Numbered from the stretch's first letter, positions 34,741 through 45,840 are shown. The stretch: 64,000 nucleotides of DNA from Blastocladiella emersonii ATCC 22665 (GCA_025594325.1 JANHCV010000004.1:620001-684000); one strand, 5' to 3'. The notes: generated by a model from the letters alone, not told the origin. Program-made: numbers and translations.

Positions 34741-35613
34741 GGTGAAGGTCTAGGATGAGAGAGCGAATGGTCGGTGGACGATGGATTGCTTTCCCGTTTG
34801 CGACGTGGCGGCGTCGGGCGACGAGAATCAAGGAAGGCGTGTGGCGAGCCAGAATGCGCAAATCGCCCTGCGACAGGGCTGCCTGACACCGTACGGTATC
34901 AAGTGAACAGTTAACCGCAATGCCGAGGCGAACACCGCCACAACCTTGAAAACCACATGGCGCTGTTGAGCACCGTACCCATTAGTTCCGCAAGCGCAAG
35001 CACCGCAACCGTGACCCAGTACCGCAGCAATGACTCTTTGACCGCAGGCCGAATTTGACGCGAGAACGAGCCCTGCGATCATCTGCAGAATAAACTGAGG
35101 CATGAGAGACTTGTTGCGACAAATAATGGGCTCATCCGATGCATGGGAAGCTGCTGCGCGTCGGTGAGGTAGATACATCGCGGCGCCAAGTGTGAAACGC
35201 GTTTCTCTCCAACGACGCGATCCTGACGCGAACTTTGACGCCGATTTTTCTGTTCTGGACTTGACAAGCGTGTTTATGGAGTAGTTCACTTGCTAGGAGG
35301 TTGGCGCGTTCAACGGAGCGACAGGGCACGCGCTGCGCCACTTTCGCCCTCTCTTCGGCCACCTTGGTTCATGGGCGAGCACGGCGCCTGTGACTTGGTG
35401 CAATTTGAAGCTTGATTAAATCAAGGACATTCTGTTAAGTTTAAGTTCTTGGTTCGTCGCATGGAGCGTGTGAGCAGGCCCAAACGCGGCAAAGACGCGA
35501 ATGATCAGCCTGCGATCAGCCGCACGTGTTCCGCAACGCGTCCCTCTTCGACGCGTTTTCAGGCGAGGACGCGTCCCTTCCTCCCGGCACGAAATCAATC
35601 AAGCAACGCCACC
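34741..35613. other. Intergenic region with one doubtful small secreted-protein frame
   Basis: Most of the region is non-coding and moderately AT-rich. A 91-codon minus-strand frame (35103-34828) starts MPQFILQMIAGLVLASNSAC, which looks like a signal peptide and is followed by a Gly/Cys patch, but nothing supports it beyond that. The right end should be the promoter of the aminopeptidase gene; the left end that of the hydrolase-like gene. Confidence 0.25.
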
Positions 35614-38600
35614 ATGAAACTAGCCCTCATAGGACTTCTTGCAATCAATCTTTTGGCCGCGGTGGCGTCCGCAACACGGCCACTGGCGGACGATTCCACG
35701 GCTTCGCAGCAGCGCGTCACCAGCGACAGTGCTCACGCGCGTTCGCACAGCCTGCCGAGTGCAGTCGCGCCGTCGCACTACGACCTCGACTTGACTCTCG
35801 ACTTTGACGCGTTCAACTTTTCGGGACGCGCGATCATCGATCTCCGCGTGCATGAGCCCATCGACACTATCACGTTCAATGCGGTCGCGCTGAGCCTCGG
35901 CTCAATCCGCCTCGAGCAGGCGGTGTCGGACGACCCGAGCCAGGCCAGCGAGGTGCCCATCGTGAACGCGATCGAAACCGCCAAGCTCGAGCAGGTCACG
36001 TTGCACCTCGCGCGAAACTTGACGGCCGCGGCGCCCGCTCGTCTGACTGTCGAGTACGCCGGGCTCATTGGCAAGAAGATGAGCGGGATGTACCGCTCGC
36101 ACTACACGGATCCCGAGGGAGCGAAGCGGGTCATGGCCGTCACGCAGTTTCAGGCAGCTGATGCTCGCCGAGTTTTTCCTTGCTGGTACGGTTCCTTGGT
36201 CTCTCGATGTGGGTGCGTGGGCAGCTCATTAGGCCGTGGTTGTAGGGACGAACCTTCGCTCCGTGCGACGTTCAAAGTGACTTTGAGCCATCCCGAGGAC
36301 CTGACGGCGCTCTCAAACACGCACGTCGAGGCGGCGCGTTCGCATCCCGATATTCCGGGCTACACTACGACAGCCTTTTCCCCGACACCATCCATGTCGA
36401 CCTACGTACGCCCCTCAAACTACCGCGACTGCTCCGCCAGCTCACATGACGCGTGTGTAGATTGTGGCCATGGCGGTCGGGCCGTTCGAGTACCTCGAGG
36501 CCACGCTCGCCCCTTCTCTCCCGCACGTCCCGCGGCCCATCGCAGTGCGCGCGTACACACCGATCGGGATGCGCGACCGCGCGCAGTTTGCCCTCGACAC
36601 GACGCTGCGCAGCCTGCCCCGTCTCGCTGCCGCGTTTGGGACGGCGTACCCGCTTGAGAAGCTCGACCTGCTTGCGTACGTGCTGGTTCTGCGCGTTCGG
36701 AGACCGCTACTGACGCGTAAGACTAGCGTGCCAGACTTTGATTTCAGCGCAATGGAAAACTGGGGACTGCTCGCGTTCCGCACATCCAAGCTGCTCGTCG
36801 GGCCGGGGTTCGGGACCAAGAAGAGCGTCGCGTACACAGTGTGCCACGAGCTCGCGCACCAGTGGTTCGGCAACCTCGTCACCATGTCCTGGGTACCGCT
36901 CGACTCGTGCTTTTTCGGCTCTCACGGGACTGATTATCATTGTTGTGGTGTAGTGGGACGACCTCTGGCTCAACGAGGGCTTCGCGGTAGTATTGCCCCA
37001 CCGCACCCGCTGGGCCACGGGAACTGACCACGGCCCTCGCGGTGCCTTGTAGACGTGGATCTCGTACTGGATGACTGACCAGCTCTTCCCGTCATGGGAC
37101 GTGTGGACGTCGTTCACGGCCGACACGGTCGATTCGGCGCTGGTCTCGGACAGCTACGCGTCGACGCACCCGGTGCAGTCCGCCGTCGTCTCGCCCGCAG
37201 ATATCGCGCAGGTATTCGACGCGGTCACGTACAACAAGGGCGCGGCGCTGATCCGCATGATCCACGGGCACCTCGGCCCGCGCGTCTTCTTCGACCGGCT
37301 GCGCGCGTACATTCGCGAGCACAGCTACGGCGCCGCAATCACGGCCGACCTGTTCCGCGCGCTCGGCGGCGACGAGCTCGAGCTCGCCGAGACGATGGGG
37401 CCGTGGCTGCACCGAAGCGGGTTCCCTGTCGTCGCGGCGCGGCGGACGCGGGGTGGGGCGGTCCAGATCGCGCGGCTCGGGTCGTTGCCCGAGGCATCAA
37501 CGGAAGAGCCTGACTGGACGTGGATCCCCGTCGCTGTCGCGTCGGACACAAGCCGGGCCACCACGTCAACCACGCTCTCGGGTAGCGACGATGCGGCGAC
37601 CGTCGCCATCGCCCCGTCGTCCCACCACTTCATCGCCAACCCCGCATCCGCGAGCTACCTGCGCGTCGCCTACTCTCCGCGCGACCTCGCCGCCCTCACC
37701 ACAGCCCTCGCCCGCGGCCCACGCCGCACCTCGCCCCTCGCCAACCCCGCGACGCGCGCGGCGCTTATCAACGACGCCATGGCGCTCGCCGAGCTGGGCG
37801 TGTACTCCTCGCACCAGCTGGTATCCCTCCTCGCGGCGGCGGTGCAGCGCGAGACGCACCCGGCCGTGATCACGGCGGTGCACGACCACCTCGGCGACCT
37901 CGCGCGCGCCTTCCCTTCGACGCGCGGCGCGCCGGCCAGGCTCGCCGCACAGCTGCTGATGCCGTGGGTCGCAAAAGAACTCGAACCGCGCCACGCGCAC
38001 CGGTTCCCCGCCCCGCGGCCGCGGAACGGCGTGAAGCCGATCACGCCGCTCGCGGCCGTGACGCTACTCGCCAACGACCACGGCGGCGGCGCGTGGCACC
38101 CGGCGCTCGTCCCGTGGGCGCGCCGGCACGTTGCGCGGCGTGGGGCCGGGAACGTACGGCGCCGGCATCTCGCGTATACGGTGCTTGCGCGGTACGGCGA
38201 CGCGGCCGACCGCCGCTTGCTGTGGACGCGGCTCCGCCGTATCAACGGCACAGCCGACACGGATATGCTGGTCCTGACGCTCGCCCTCGCCGGCTCTCCT
38301 TCCACGCGCTCGCGCCTCGCCATCCTGCACCACTCCCTGAGCGACGCGGTGCGCCCGCAAGACTTCGCGCGCGTCGTCCGCACAGTCGTCACGTCGTCTT
38401 CGCCGCACACCGTGCGCGCCGTGTGGCGCGCGGTCCACGCCGCGTGGCCCGCGCTCGAGCGGCGGATGGCCGGGTCAATGTCCGTTCTCAGCAGCGTGGT
38501 CGGTGCGCTCGATGGGGCCGCGGACGCGCGGATTGCGGGCGAGATCGAGGCGTTCTTCGCGGGCAGACGGCGCGCGAACCCCGCCGCGGCGGCGTGGATC

Positions 38601-38717
38601 GGGCGCGCGGTCAAGAGTACGGTTGAGCGGGTACGTCGCCGTGCCGCGTGGCGCGAGCGCGAGGAAGAGGGGATGGCGCGGGCGTGGCGCGAGGTGGTCG
38701 GTGACGGCGAGGAGTGA
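35614..38717 (+). CDS. Secreted M1-family metallo-aminopeptidase
   Basis: Six exons (35614-36185, 36246-36405, 36461-36675, 36727-36892, 36954-36986, 37053-38717; introns of 51-66 nt) join to 936 residues. Zinc aminopeptidases of family M1 remove N-terminal residues from peptides. A signal peptide (MKLALIGLLAINLLAAVASA) sends it to the secretory path. Family landmarks appear in order: DARRVFPCW-DEPSLRATF across intron 1; the exopeptidase motif as SAMENWG (usual GAMEN); the zinc site HELAHQWFGNLVTM with H355, E356 and H359; and the third ligand in WLNEGFA about 19 residues later. The 33-nt exon 5 carries only WDDLWLNEGFA. The C-terminal ~500 residues form the helical ERAP1-like region. The fifth intron starts with an atypical GTAGTA. 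No C-terminal membrane anchor was seen. Confidence 0.9.
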
Positions 38718-39779
38718 GTGACTGGCGAATATACGGCCCGAAGTTTCTGGATGACGCCGCGTTCCAGTACTCGGCAGGGATGATTCCCGAGGGCATGAAC
38801 GCGGCCGCAAGCCGTGGCGGTGGCGCAGCGCGCCGCGAACGGGAGTGCATCACAGCGCGTGCATCAGCATCAGGGACAGTGCGTCACTCTCGAGCTTGCC
38901 GCCCGCTTAGGCCGCGCTTCGATTGGCCGCCACAGCGTTTCGTCCGCGGCGCCACACACCATGGTCGCCGTCGGCGTCAGCGGTGGTCACCCGCTCTCCC
39001 CACACGCTGTGCTCCGGCCGTCCTTCGAACGCCCACGCCTGCATCTCCGCCCGCGGCCGCAGCGACCTGGGTGCTCCCGACCACCGACACCCACCCACTC
39101 TCGCTCTCTCGCTCCCGCAGCTGTGGCGGCGCATCCTACCGACCAACCAGCGAGCCCACGCCGGACCGGAGCCTTCTCCCAGGTACGTGCCGTCTGTGCT
39201 GCGCGCCTCCGCCGCTGCTCCGCCGCCGCTTCCTTCCGCACCCAGGCCCTCCCTCGCACTCGCGCCTCCCGTCGGCCTCTCCGCAGGCACTTTCCCTTTA
39301 CGCCCGCCGACTCGGATGTTGCGCACACGAGCACGCGGGGGTCGCGCTTCGCCACGCTTCGCCTCGCCGTGTCTGGCGCAGGCAGCGCTGGCCTTCGCTG
39401 TGCGGCGGTCGCGACCACCGCGGCCGCCGAACCCTTCCTCCTTCGCTCGCTCGGAAGTCTCCGGCCTGCTGAGTCGTCGAGCAGGCGGGCGGGCGGGCCG
39501 AGAAGGAGAACGTGCGCCCGTTTCGCCCGATCTCCCTGGCCGGCTGCTCGGGCATGATGCCTCCTCGGCTTCGAACGCCGCCGCCACCGCCGCCGCCGCC
39601 AACTTGGACGCCACGCTCACACGCCCTCTCACCCGCTTCTCCCTCTCTCCCTGCCCCTAAAGCGGCTTCCCATGTATCTCTGCTAGCGACCCGGCGTATC
39701 TCGACCCGACGACTCTCCTCAACGCAACACGACCACCATCACCCTCGCGCACCCACCCTTCCTCCCTCCCTCGACGACC
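38718..39779. promoter_or_regulatory. Long upstream region of the MADS-box gene
   Basis: This 1.06-kb stretch lies between the aminopeptidase stop and the MADS ATG. Open frames here are Ser/Pro/Arg-rich chance frames. It has an inverted CCAAT box (ATTGG near 38916) and long CT-rich tracts in the last 600 nt. A GTACGT donor-like site at about 39182 is followed by CAG/TAG acceptor-like sites downstream (for example near 39285 and 39683). A spliced 5' leader is therefore plausible but unproven. Confidence 0.35.
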
Positions 39780-42245
39780 ATGGGCCGCCGCAAGATCAAG
39801 ATCCTGCCGATCCGCGACGACCGCACGCGCCAGGTGACGCTGGTCAAGCGCAAGGCCGGGCTCATGAAGAAGGCGTTCGAGCTCGCCACGCTGTGCAGCT
39901 GCGACATCGGCCTCGTCATCTTCTCGCCCAACGGCAAGCTCTTCGAGTTCGCCTCCAACGCCGACATGGACGGCATCCTCCTCCGATACGCAGAGTACAC
40001 GCTCCCGCACGAGTCCAAGTCCAACGCCGACTTTGCCGAGGTCGACGACGACGCGCGCGGGTCCGACGACGACGACGAGCCGGTCGCGGCGGCGGCGGCT
40101 CCGCAGCAGCAGCAGCAGCAGCAGGTGTCGCACCCGGCCCAGACCTTCCACCATCCCCACCAGCAGCACGAGTTGCGCCAGCCCAAGCTCGAGCCGCACC
40201 CGCACCCGCAGCCGCGCGAGCAAGAGCAGCAGCGGTACGCCGGCGAGCCGCAGTACTACCAGGCCCCGCCGCTCCCGCCCGCGCAGCTGCAGCGCCAGCA
40301 GCTCCAGCTCCGCCGCCAGCTCGAGCACCCGCAACAGCACTCGCACTCGCTCCAGTCGCCCTTCCTCTCGGCCGCGGGCGCCAACGCCGCCGCTGCCGCC
40401 GACTCGGCCAGCGGGCCCGTGCCCATGGACGTGGTCATGGATCACACGCCGCACCCGTACCACCACCACAACCAGCACTCGTACCACCACGCGCACCAGC
40501 AGCATCAGCTCCCGTCGCTCGCGTTCCCGCCGCCCATCGACACGGCTGCCCGCGGCGGCGGCAACCCGGCGGCGGCGATGCGCGGCGCGCCCCCGCTGTC
40601 GTCGTCGTACCCGCCACCAACGCCCAACGAGTCGTACCCGCGCTCGGCAACCGGACATCCGTACCACTCGCAGCAGTACGCGCCACCGCCGCCGCAGTCC
40701 AGCTTTGCCGCCGTGACCGCCAACGACCTGCCGACGCCCATGCTCACTCCGCCGATCCGGTCCGGCGGGAGCGGTAACGGCGGCGGTGGTCCGCCCTCGG
40801 CGTTCCCACCACACGACCAACACGCGCCCGCGCCCGGGCCCGCCGCCTCGGCCTCGCCCAAACCCAACTCGCTCAAGCGGCCCGCCGAGGAGCCCGTCGA
40901 CGTGTACGCGACCACGTCCGCCGCCGAGTCCACTTCCTCCACCCTCGCTGGCGGCGGCGCGGCCCCGGCGCACAAGCGCAAACCCAACTTCATGCGCAAG
41001 CAGCCCTTCTCGCTGAAACTGCAGATCCCGGGCTCGCCCGCAGCCGCCGGCGGGTCGACGTCACCGTCCATGGCGCTGCCGCCTGCCGACGGGCGCGGGC
41101 CCGTGCTCCTCGAGCCGAACCCGTCGTCGGCGGGGGTTGTGGGAGTGTCGCCTGGCGGGCATGCGGGGCATCATCATTACTACCACGGGTCGTCGGCGTC
41201 GTCGCACCCGCTCGCGCAGCACCATTACGTCGGGAGCCAGTACGCGCAGGCGCAAGGGCAGGGCGCGACGCCGATGACGGCCGGGCTCTCGTCGCCCATG
41301 CAGGGCGCGTCGCTGCACGGCACCTCGTCGTACCCGGGTCCGACGCCATCGGGCAGCAGCGGTGCCGCTGCGCGGTACCCGCCACCAACGACGGGTGCGC
41401 CGTCCTCGTCGACACACTACGCGAACGCACCAGCCAGCTCCCTCCCGCTGTCCCTCCCCGCGAGCGCATTCCCGCCGTTCACGGCGACGACGCCCGGCGG
41501 CAGCGCCCTGGGCCGTCCGCGCTCGCCGTTCCCGCTCATGAAGGGCAGCACTGGCGGCGCCGCTTCCTCGTACCTCCCGCTCCCCGCCAGCTCCGGCGCG
41601 ACCGCGGGCCCACAGTCCGCGGGCATCCTGCCGAGCCCGTCGGCCTTCTTCCCGGACCGGTCGACGTTCACGGCGCACCACAACCATCATCACCACAACC
41701 AGCACCACGCGGGGTCGGGTTCGAGTTCGAGCGGCGGCGCGCCCGGGATCGCGTCGTCGTCGCCGCACCCCGCGGGACTCGCGTCGCCCATGTTCCCGTC
41801 GCCGATCGCGGGCCCACCGACGGCGGCCGCTGGGGCCGGGCAGCAGCACGCGCAGCACCCGCTGAGTCGCGATACGTGGTGCGAGACGGCCACTGCGTCG
41901 GCACAGCACGCGTCGGGCGAAGCGGCGGGCGCGGCGTCGTTGCCGAGTATCGCGATCGGGTCGCCGCCCGAGCAGCCCGCGGCGCAGCAGCACGCGCAGC
42001 AGCAGCACGCGCAGCCGTACCCGGCCCCCGTCGCGGGCGGCGGGTACACGGCGGCGCCAGCGCACGACCAGCAGCGCGGCGACGGCGACGAGCGGTATGC
42101 GCGGTACGAGCACCACGGCCACCACGGCCACGGTAGCGGGTACCACCAGCACCAGCAGTACTACGGCGGCGGCAGCGGTGACGCGTCATCGCCACCGACA
42201 ACGGGGCCGAGTAGTGGCGACCAGACGAGCGCGGCCGCAGAGTAG
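39780..42245 (+). CDS. MEF2/Rlm1-type MADS-box transcription factor
   Basis: One exon gives 821 residues. The N-terminal MADS box (MGRRKIKILPIRDDRTRQVT, continuing KRKAGLMKKAFELATLCSCD) and the adjacent MEF2-type segment (KLFEFASNADMDGILLRYAE) identify the MEF2-like class rather than the SRF class. In fungi this class (Rlm1/Smp1) works downstream of the cell-wall-integrity MAP kinase. An acidic stretch and poly-Gln follow at about 95-120. The remainder is disordered and rich in Gln, His, Pro and Ser with many SP/TP sites. A conserved-looking basic-hydrophobic block near 397-420 (RKQPFSLKLQIPG) fits the consensus of a MAPK docking site. The start is fixed by the MADS box. The gene is convergent with Rpt2. 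Confidence 0.92.
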   Translation: MGRRKIKILPIRDDRTRQVTLVKRKAGLMKKAFELATLCSCDIGLVIFSPNGKLFEFASNADMDGILLRYAEYTLPHESKSNADFAEVDDDARGSDDDDEPVAAAAAPQQQQQQQVSHPAQTFHHPHQQHELRQPKLEPHPHPQPREQEQQRYAGEPQYYQAPPLPPAQLQRQQLQLRRQLEHPQQHSHSLQSPFLSAAGANAAAAADSASGPVPMDVVMDHTPHPYHHHNQHSYHHAHQQHQLPSLAFPPPIDTAARGGGNPAAAMRGAPPLSSSYPPPTPNESYPRSATGHPYHSQQYAPPPPQSSFAAVTANDLPTPMLTPPIRSGGSGNGGGGPPSAFPPHDQHAPAPGPAASASPKPNSLKRPAEEPVDVYATTSAAESTSSTLAGGGAAPAHKRKPNFMRKQPFSLKLQIPGSPAAAGGSTSPSMALPPADGRGPVLLEPNPSSAGVVGVSPGGHAGHHHYYHGSSASSHPLAQHHYVGSQYAQAQGQGATPMTAGLSSPMQGASLHGTSSYPGPTPSGSSGAAARYPPPTTGAPSSSTHYANAPASSLPLSLPASAFPPFTATTPGGSALGRPRSPFPLMKGSTGGAASSYLPLPASSGATAGPQSAGILPSPSAFFPDRSTFTAHHNHHHHNQHHAGSGSSSSGGAPGIASSSPHPAGLASPMFPSPIAGPPTAAAGAGQQHAQHPLSRDTWCETATASAQHASGEAAGAASLPSIAIGSPPEQPAAQQHAQQQHAQPYPAPVAGGGYTAAPAHDQQRGDGDERYARYEHHGHHGHGSGYHQHQQYYGGGSGDASSPPTTGPSSGDQTSAAAE

Positions 42246-42398
42246 CCAACCAAGCAGCGACACATTTTTCTTCTCCCACACACATGCATAGATCCGTCAA
42301 CTGTCCGTTTTGCCCCCTTCCCGAGATTCCTTTTCCAATCAATAGACTTTGTTAAACCACGACAATCTCCACTCGCGCGCACCCTCGCGCGTCACCGT

Positions 42399-43948
42399 TT
42401 AGAGGTACAGGCCCTCGGGGGTACCTTCGCTCTTCTGGTACAGGACCTTCTCCTTGGCCTTGCGGAAGTCGTCGCCGACGACCTTCATGCGGCGCTCGCG
42501 GAGGGCGAGGAGACCGGCCTCGGTGCAGATGGCCTTGATGTCGGCGCCCGAGAGGTCGTCCTTGGACATGACAAACTCCTCGAGGTCGACGTCGGGCGCA
42601 AGGGTCATGCGCGACGTGTGGATGTTGAAGATGCGGCGCTTGGTCTTGACGTCGGGGAGCGGGAACTCAATCTTGCGATCGATGCGGCCGGGGCGGATGA
42701 GCGCCGGGTCGAGCGACTCGATGCGGTTGGTGGCCATGATCACCTTGACGTCGCCGCGCGAGTCGAAGCCGTCGAGCTGGTTGAGCAGCTCGAGCATGGT
42801 GCGCTGGATCTCCTTTTCGCCGCCCGACGTCGAGTCGTACCGCTTGGTGCCGACCGCGTCGATCTCGTCAATGAACACAATCGACGGCGCGTGCTCCTCG
42901 GCGACGCGGAAGATCTCGCGCACGAGCTTGGGGCCCTCGCCCAGGTACTTTTGGATCAGCTCGGACCCGACGACGCGCAGGAACGTGGCCGACGTCTGGT
43001 TCGCCACGGCCTTGGCCAGGAGCGTCTTGCCCGTGCCGGGGGCGCCGTACAGGATGACGCCCTTGGGCGGGCGGATGCCCATCTCCTCGTACAGCTCCGG
43101 GTGGGTGAGCGGCAGCTCGACCGACTCCTTGATCTCCTGGATCTGCTGGTCGAGCCCGCCCACGTCCGCGTACGACTCGGTCGGCGCCTTCTCGAGCTTC
43201 ATCACCGACACGGTCGGGTCCGCGTCGTCGCCGAGCACGCCCACCACGCTGTTGTTCTTGTGGTGGGTCAGGATCGTGCACCCGGGCTCGAGCAGGTCCT
43301 TGTCGACAAACGACATGATCGACACGTAGTACTCGGGCCCCGTGGCCGAGCTCACGATGGCGTGGTCGTCGTCGATGATCTCGTCGAGCGTGCCGACGGC
43401 CATCGGGGAACCGCGCAGGTCGTCCACCTTGGTGCGCTCGTCCGACTCGCCGGCCTTGTCGCCGGCCTCGAGCTGCGCCTGCGCCTTCTCCTTCTCCTGC
43501 ACGGGCTTGAGCGCCTCCTGGTTGGTGACAAACTCCTCCTCGATGTCGAGGTAGTCCTTGATGCGCTCGAACTTGAGCAGCTTGAGGCGGCAGCGGGTGG
43601 TCGGGAAGACTGATTGGGGGGCGGGCGGGTCAGTGGCGGCGGGTCAGCAGCACTCATAAGCGAGAGCGAACGTACCGGGCGGCAGCTTGTTGATCGAGTC
43701 GGGCCCCTTTCTCTTCTTCTTCTTGCCGACGCGCGACGCAACTGGTGGCTCCCACTTCTTCTTGTCCTTGTCCTTGTCGTCCTTTTTCTGGCCCTTGCCC
43801 TGGCCGGGCAGGCCGGGCGCGCCCGACTGCGTGTTACCCTACGGGGTGGGGCGTGGTGGCGGTCGGTCGTAAGCAACTGCTCTGATACATGACGCGGCCG
43901 AAGTCGTGGCGCGCGCGCGCGAAAGAGATTCATGAGGTCGCTCACCAT
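42399..43948 (-). CDS. RPT2: 26S proteasome regulatory ATPase subunit Rpt2 (S4)
   Basis: Three exons: 43948-43946 (the ATG alone), 43838-43676 and 43609-42399; introns of 107 nt (GTGAGC...CGTAG) and 66 nt. They give 458 residues (yeast 437). Rpt2 is an AAA+ ring subunit that unfolds substrates and opens the 20S gate. The spliced start is [10 protein letters not shown], the conserved N-myristoylation site of Rpt2. A Lys-rich segment and coiled coil follow, then an OB-like domain, Walker A (GAPGTGKT), Walker B (IVFIDEIDA) and the second region of homology ([20 protein letters not shown]). The C-terminal LYL is the HbYX-type motif that docks into the 20S alpha ring. The start codon is separated from all other coding sequence by the first intron. 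It is divergent from COQ5. Confidence 0.94.
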
Positions 43949-44251
43949 GGTGTTGGCGGTGTCGATGCGTGTGTTCCGTGTGGGACAGGATCGCAATCCG
44001 CCGAAAACGAGGGGAGGGGAGGGGAGGCGAACGGCGACCGATGAGCGTCGCGCAGACGCGTTCGCCCGCCGCGGCGATGACGACGGGCGCCGGCTGAGCC
44101 CACCTGACTGGCGCTTTTCGGCTCCGCCACTCCCCGCTGTTGACGGCCGCTCGCGATCCCGAACCCCTTCCCTTCTCCCTCACCAAACGGCGATCGACCC
44201 CGATCCCCGCATGTAACTTGATCCGCTGCAACGAAAGAACGCATCAACACC
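43949..44251. promoter_or_regulatory. Bidirectional promoter Rpt2 / COQ5
   Basis: 303 nt separate the two divergent ATGs. The sequence is purine-rich on the Rpt2 side (GAGGGGAGGGGAGGCG near 44010) and has no clear TATA box. Nothing coding is seen. Confidence 0.45.
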
Positions 44252-45154
44252 ATGCTCCGCTCTGCCATCCACGCCGGCCTGCGCGCACGGAGCGCGACCG
44301 CGACTGCGACCGCACGGCCCCTCGCCGCCGCCGCCATGACGTCGTCGCCGTGCCGCCACAACTCCGACGACGCAGCGTCCAAGACGCACTTTGGGTTCAA
44401 GACGGTGGCCGAGGGTGAGAAAGAGCGCCTCGTCGCGGGCGTGTTCAGCTCGGTGGCCGACTCGTACGACGTGATGAACGACGCCATGAGCATGGGCATC
44501 CACCGGTGCTGGAAGAGCACGTTCATCGAGCGCATGGCGCCGACGCCCGAGACGCGCCTGCTCGACGTGGCCGGCGGCACCGGCGACATCGCGCTGCGGT
44601 ACCTCGACTACATCAAGCAGCACCACGGCGGCCAGCTCGGCAACGCGCACGTCACGCTGCTCGATATCAACCCGGAGATGCTGCGTGTCGGCGAGCAGCG
44701 GTTCCGCAAGCTCGGGTTTGCCGAGGGCAACCCGCACGTGTCGTTCCTCGAGGGTAACGCCGAGCACCTCGACGGCATCGCCGACGAGTCGGTCGACGTG
44801 TACACGATCGCGTTCGGGATCCGCAACGTGACCCACATCGACCGCGCGATCCGCCAGGCGCACCGCGTGCTCAAGAAGGGCGGGCGGTTCATGGTGCTCG
44901 AGTTCGGGAAAGTCAACAACCCGCTCCTCGCCGCCGCCTACGACCAGTACTCGTTCCGCATGATCCCGCACCTCGGCCAGATCCTCGCCAACGACCGCGA
45001 CTCGTACCAGTACCTCGTCGAGTCCATCCGCAAGTTCCCCACCCAGGACGAGTTTGTCGCCATGATGAAGGCCGAGGGGTTCCAGGTCGTCGGCAAGGGG
45101 TACGAGGACCTCACCTTCGGGATCGCGACCATCTGGAGCGGCTGGAAGCTGTAG
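44252..45154 (+). CDS. COQ5: 2-polyprenyl-6-methoxy-1,4-benzoquinol C-methyltransferase COQ5
   Basis: One exon gives 300 residues, the usual COQ5 length. The enzyme carries out the only C-methylation of ubiquinone synthesis in the mitochondrial matrix, using S-adenosylmethionine. The N-terminus (MLRSAIHAGLRARSATATA) is a mitochondrial presequence. UbiE/COQ5 landmarks follow: VFSSVADSYDVMNDAMSMGI, the SAM-binding motif LLDVAGGTGDIALR, the acidic end of strand 2 in LLDINPEMLRVG, FGIRNVTHID, and the C-terminal IPHLGQILANDRDSYQYLVE and GIATIWSGWKL. The start is the first ATG. A TATATATT element about 38 nt past the stop may guide 3'-end formation. Confidence 0.96.
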   Translation: MLRSAIHAGLRARSATATATARPLAAAAMTSSPCRHNSDDAASKTHFGFKTVAEGEKERLVAGVFSSVADSYDVMNDAMSMGIHRCWKSTFIERMAPTPETRLLDVAGGTGDIALRYLDYIKQHHGGQLGNAHVTLLDINPEMLRVGEQRFRKLGFAEGNPHVSFLEGNAEHLDGIADESVDVYTIAFGIRNVTHIDRAIRQAHRVLKKGGRFMVLEFGKVNNPLLAAAYDQYSFRMIPHLGQILANDRDSYQYLVESIRKFPTQDEFVAMMKAEGFQVVGKGYEDLTFGIATIWSGWKL

Positions 45155-45260
45155 AGGGTCTCGGAAGTCGAAAACATGAACAACAGAGCACATATATATT
45201 ACGTAGTAATCAAAGCCTTTCACTCTCTCGCTCGCTGCTCCACATTATGCCTCGATCACA

Positions 45261-45680
45261 TCAGTACTTGATCCCAAACACGTTAAGCACCCGCGTGTTG
45301 GCTTCCTCGAGGCCATTGGCCTTGACCATGGCCGCGAGACTCGCTGGGCTGACTGACGAGAGCGCGTCGACGGCGACGGCAAGGTCGCGCGGGCATTTGA
45401 GCGGTTGGACGACTATCGCGGTGAGCAGCCCAATACGCCGGGAGCAGCGAGAGAACCGCGTGGACGACCGTGGCGATCATGTTTAGATTGTGCAGCGCGG
45501 CGCCGTCGCGCGCGACCGCGGGGACCGCCCACCCGACGAACTTGACGCCCGCATCTGCGCTCATCTCAGTGAAGGTGAGCATGATGCGCACGGCTATGGC
45601 CATGAATTCGACCGTGGCCGTCAAACAGACCAAGCCTTCTTCGCGTGGCAGATCACGCTGTGGCGCATCGCGACTCGCGC
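45261..45680 (-). pseudogene. Chimeric gene fragment: SPATA4-gene-like segment fused to F-box-like family C-terminus
   Basis: On the minus strand, about 45640-45440 encodes a segment (KFVGWAVPAVARDGAALHN) that clearly resembles an internal part of the SPATA4-like gene at 52876-55173 (VALVGWEIPAIARAGAALHD). The similarity continues after a frameshift near 45435 as CPRDLAVAVDALSSV (there RLRDLAVVVDAPASV). It then switches directly to the last ~25 codons of the neighbouring F-box-like family (KANGLEEANTRVLNVFGIKY, stop at 45261). No start codon or upstream exons are present. The join suggests unequal recombination within the tandem cluster. Confidence 0.65.
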
Positions 45681-45840
45681 TGAGCGGTCGCGGTGGACTC
45701 TGCTTCTGTCATGGTCCACGTTGCGCATCACGGCGGGCGCTTCCATGCCATCGCTCAGCTGTAGAGCAAGAAAAAATGTATAACGCAACATTACGCAACC
45801 AGCAATTCAACCACCTCGCGCCCAACAAGGATCAGCGCCG

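Noticed and set aside
39657-42152. Minus-strand frames opposite the MADS-box gene
   Set aside because: Arg/Val-rich mirror frames with no domain; the MADS box is unmistakable on the plus strand.
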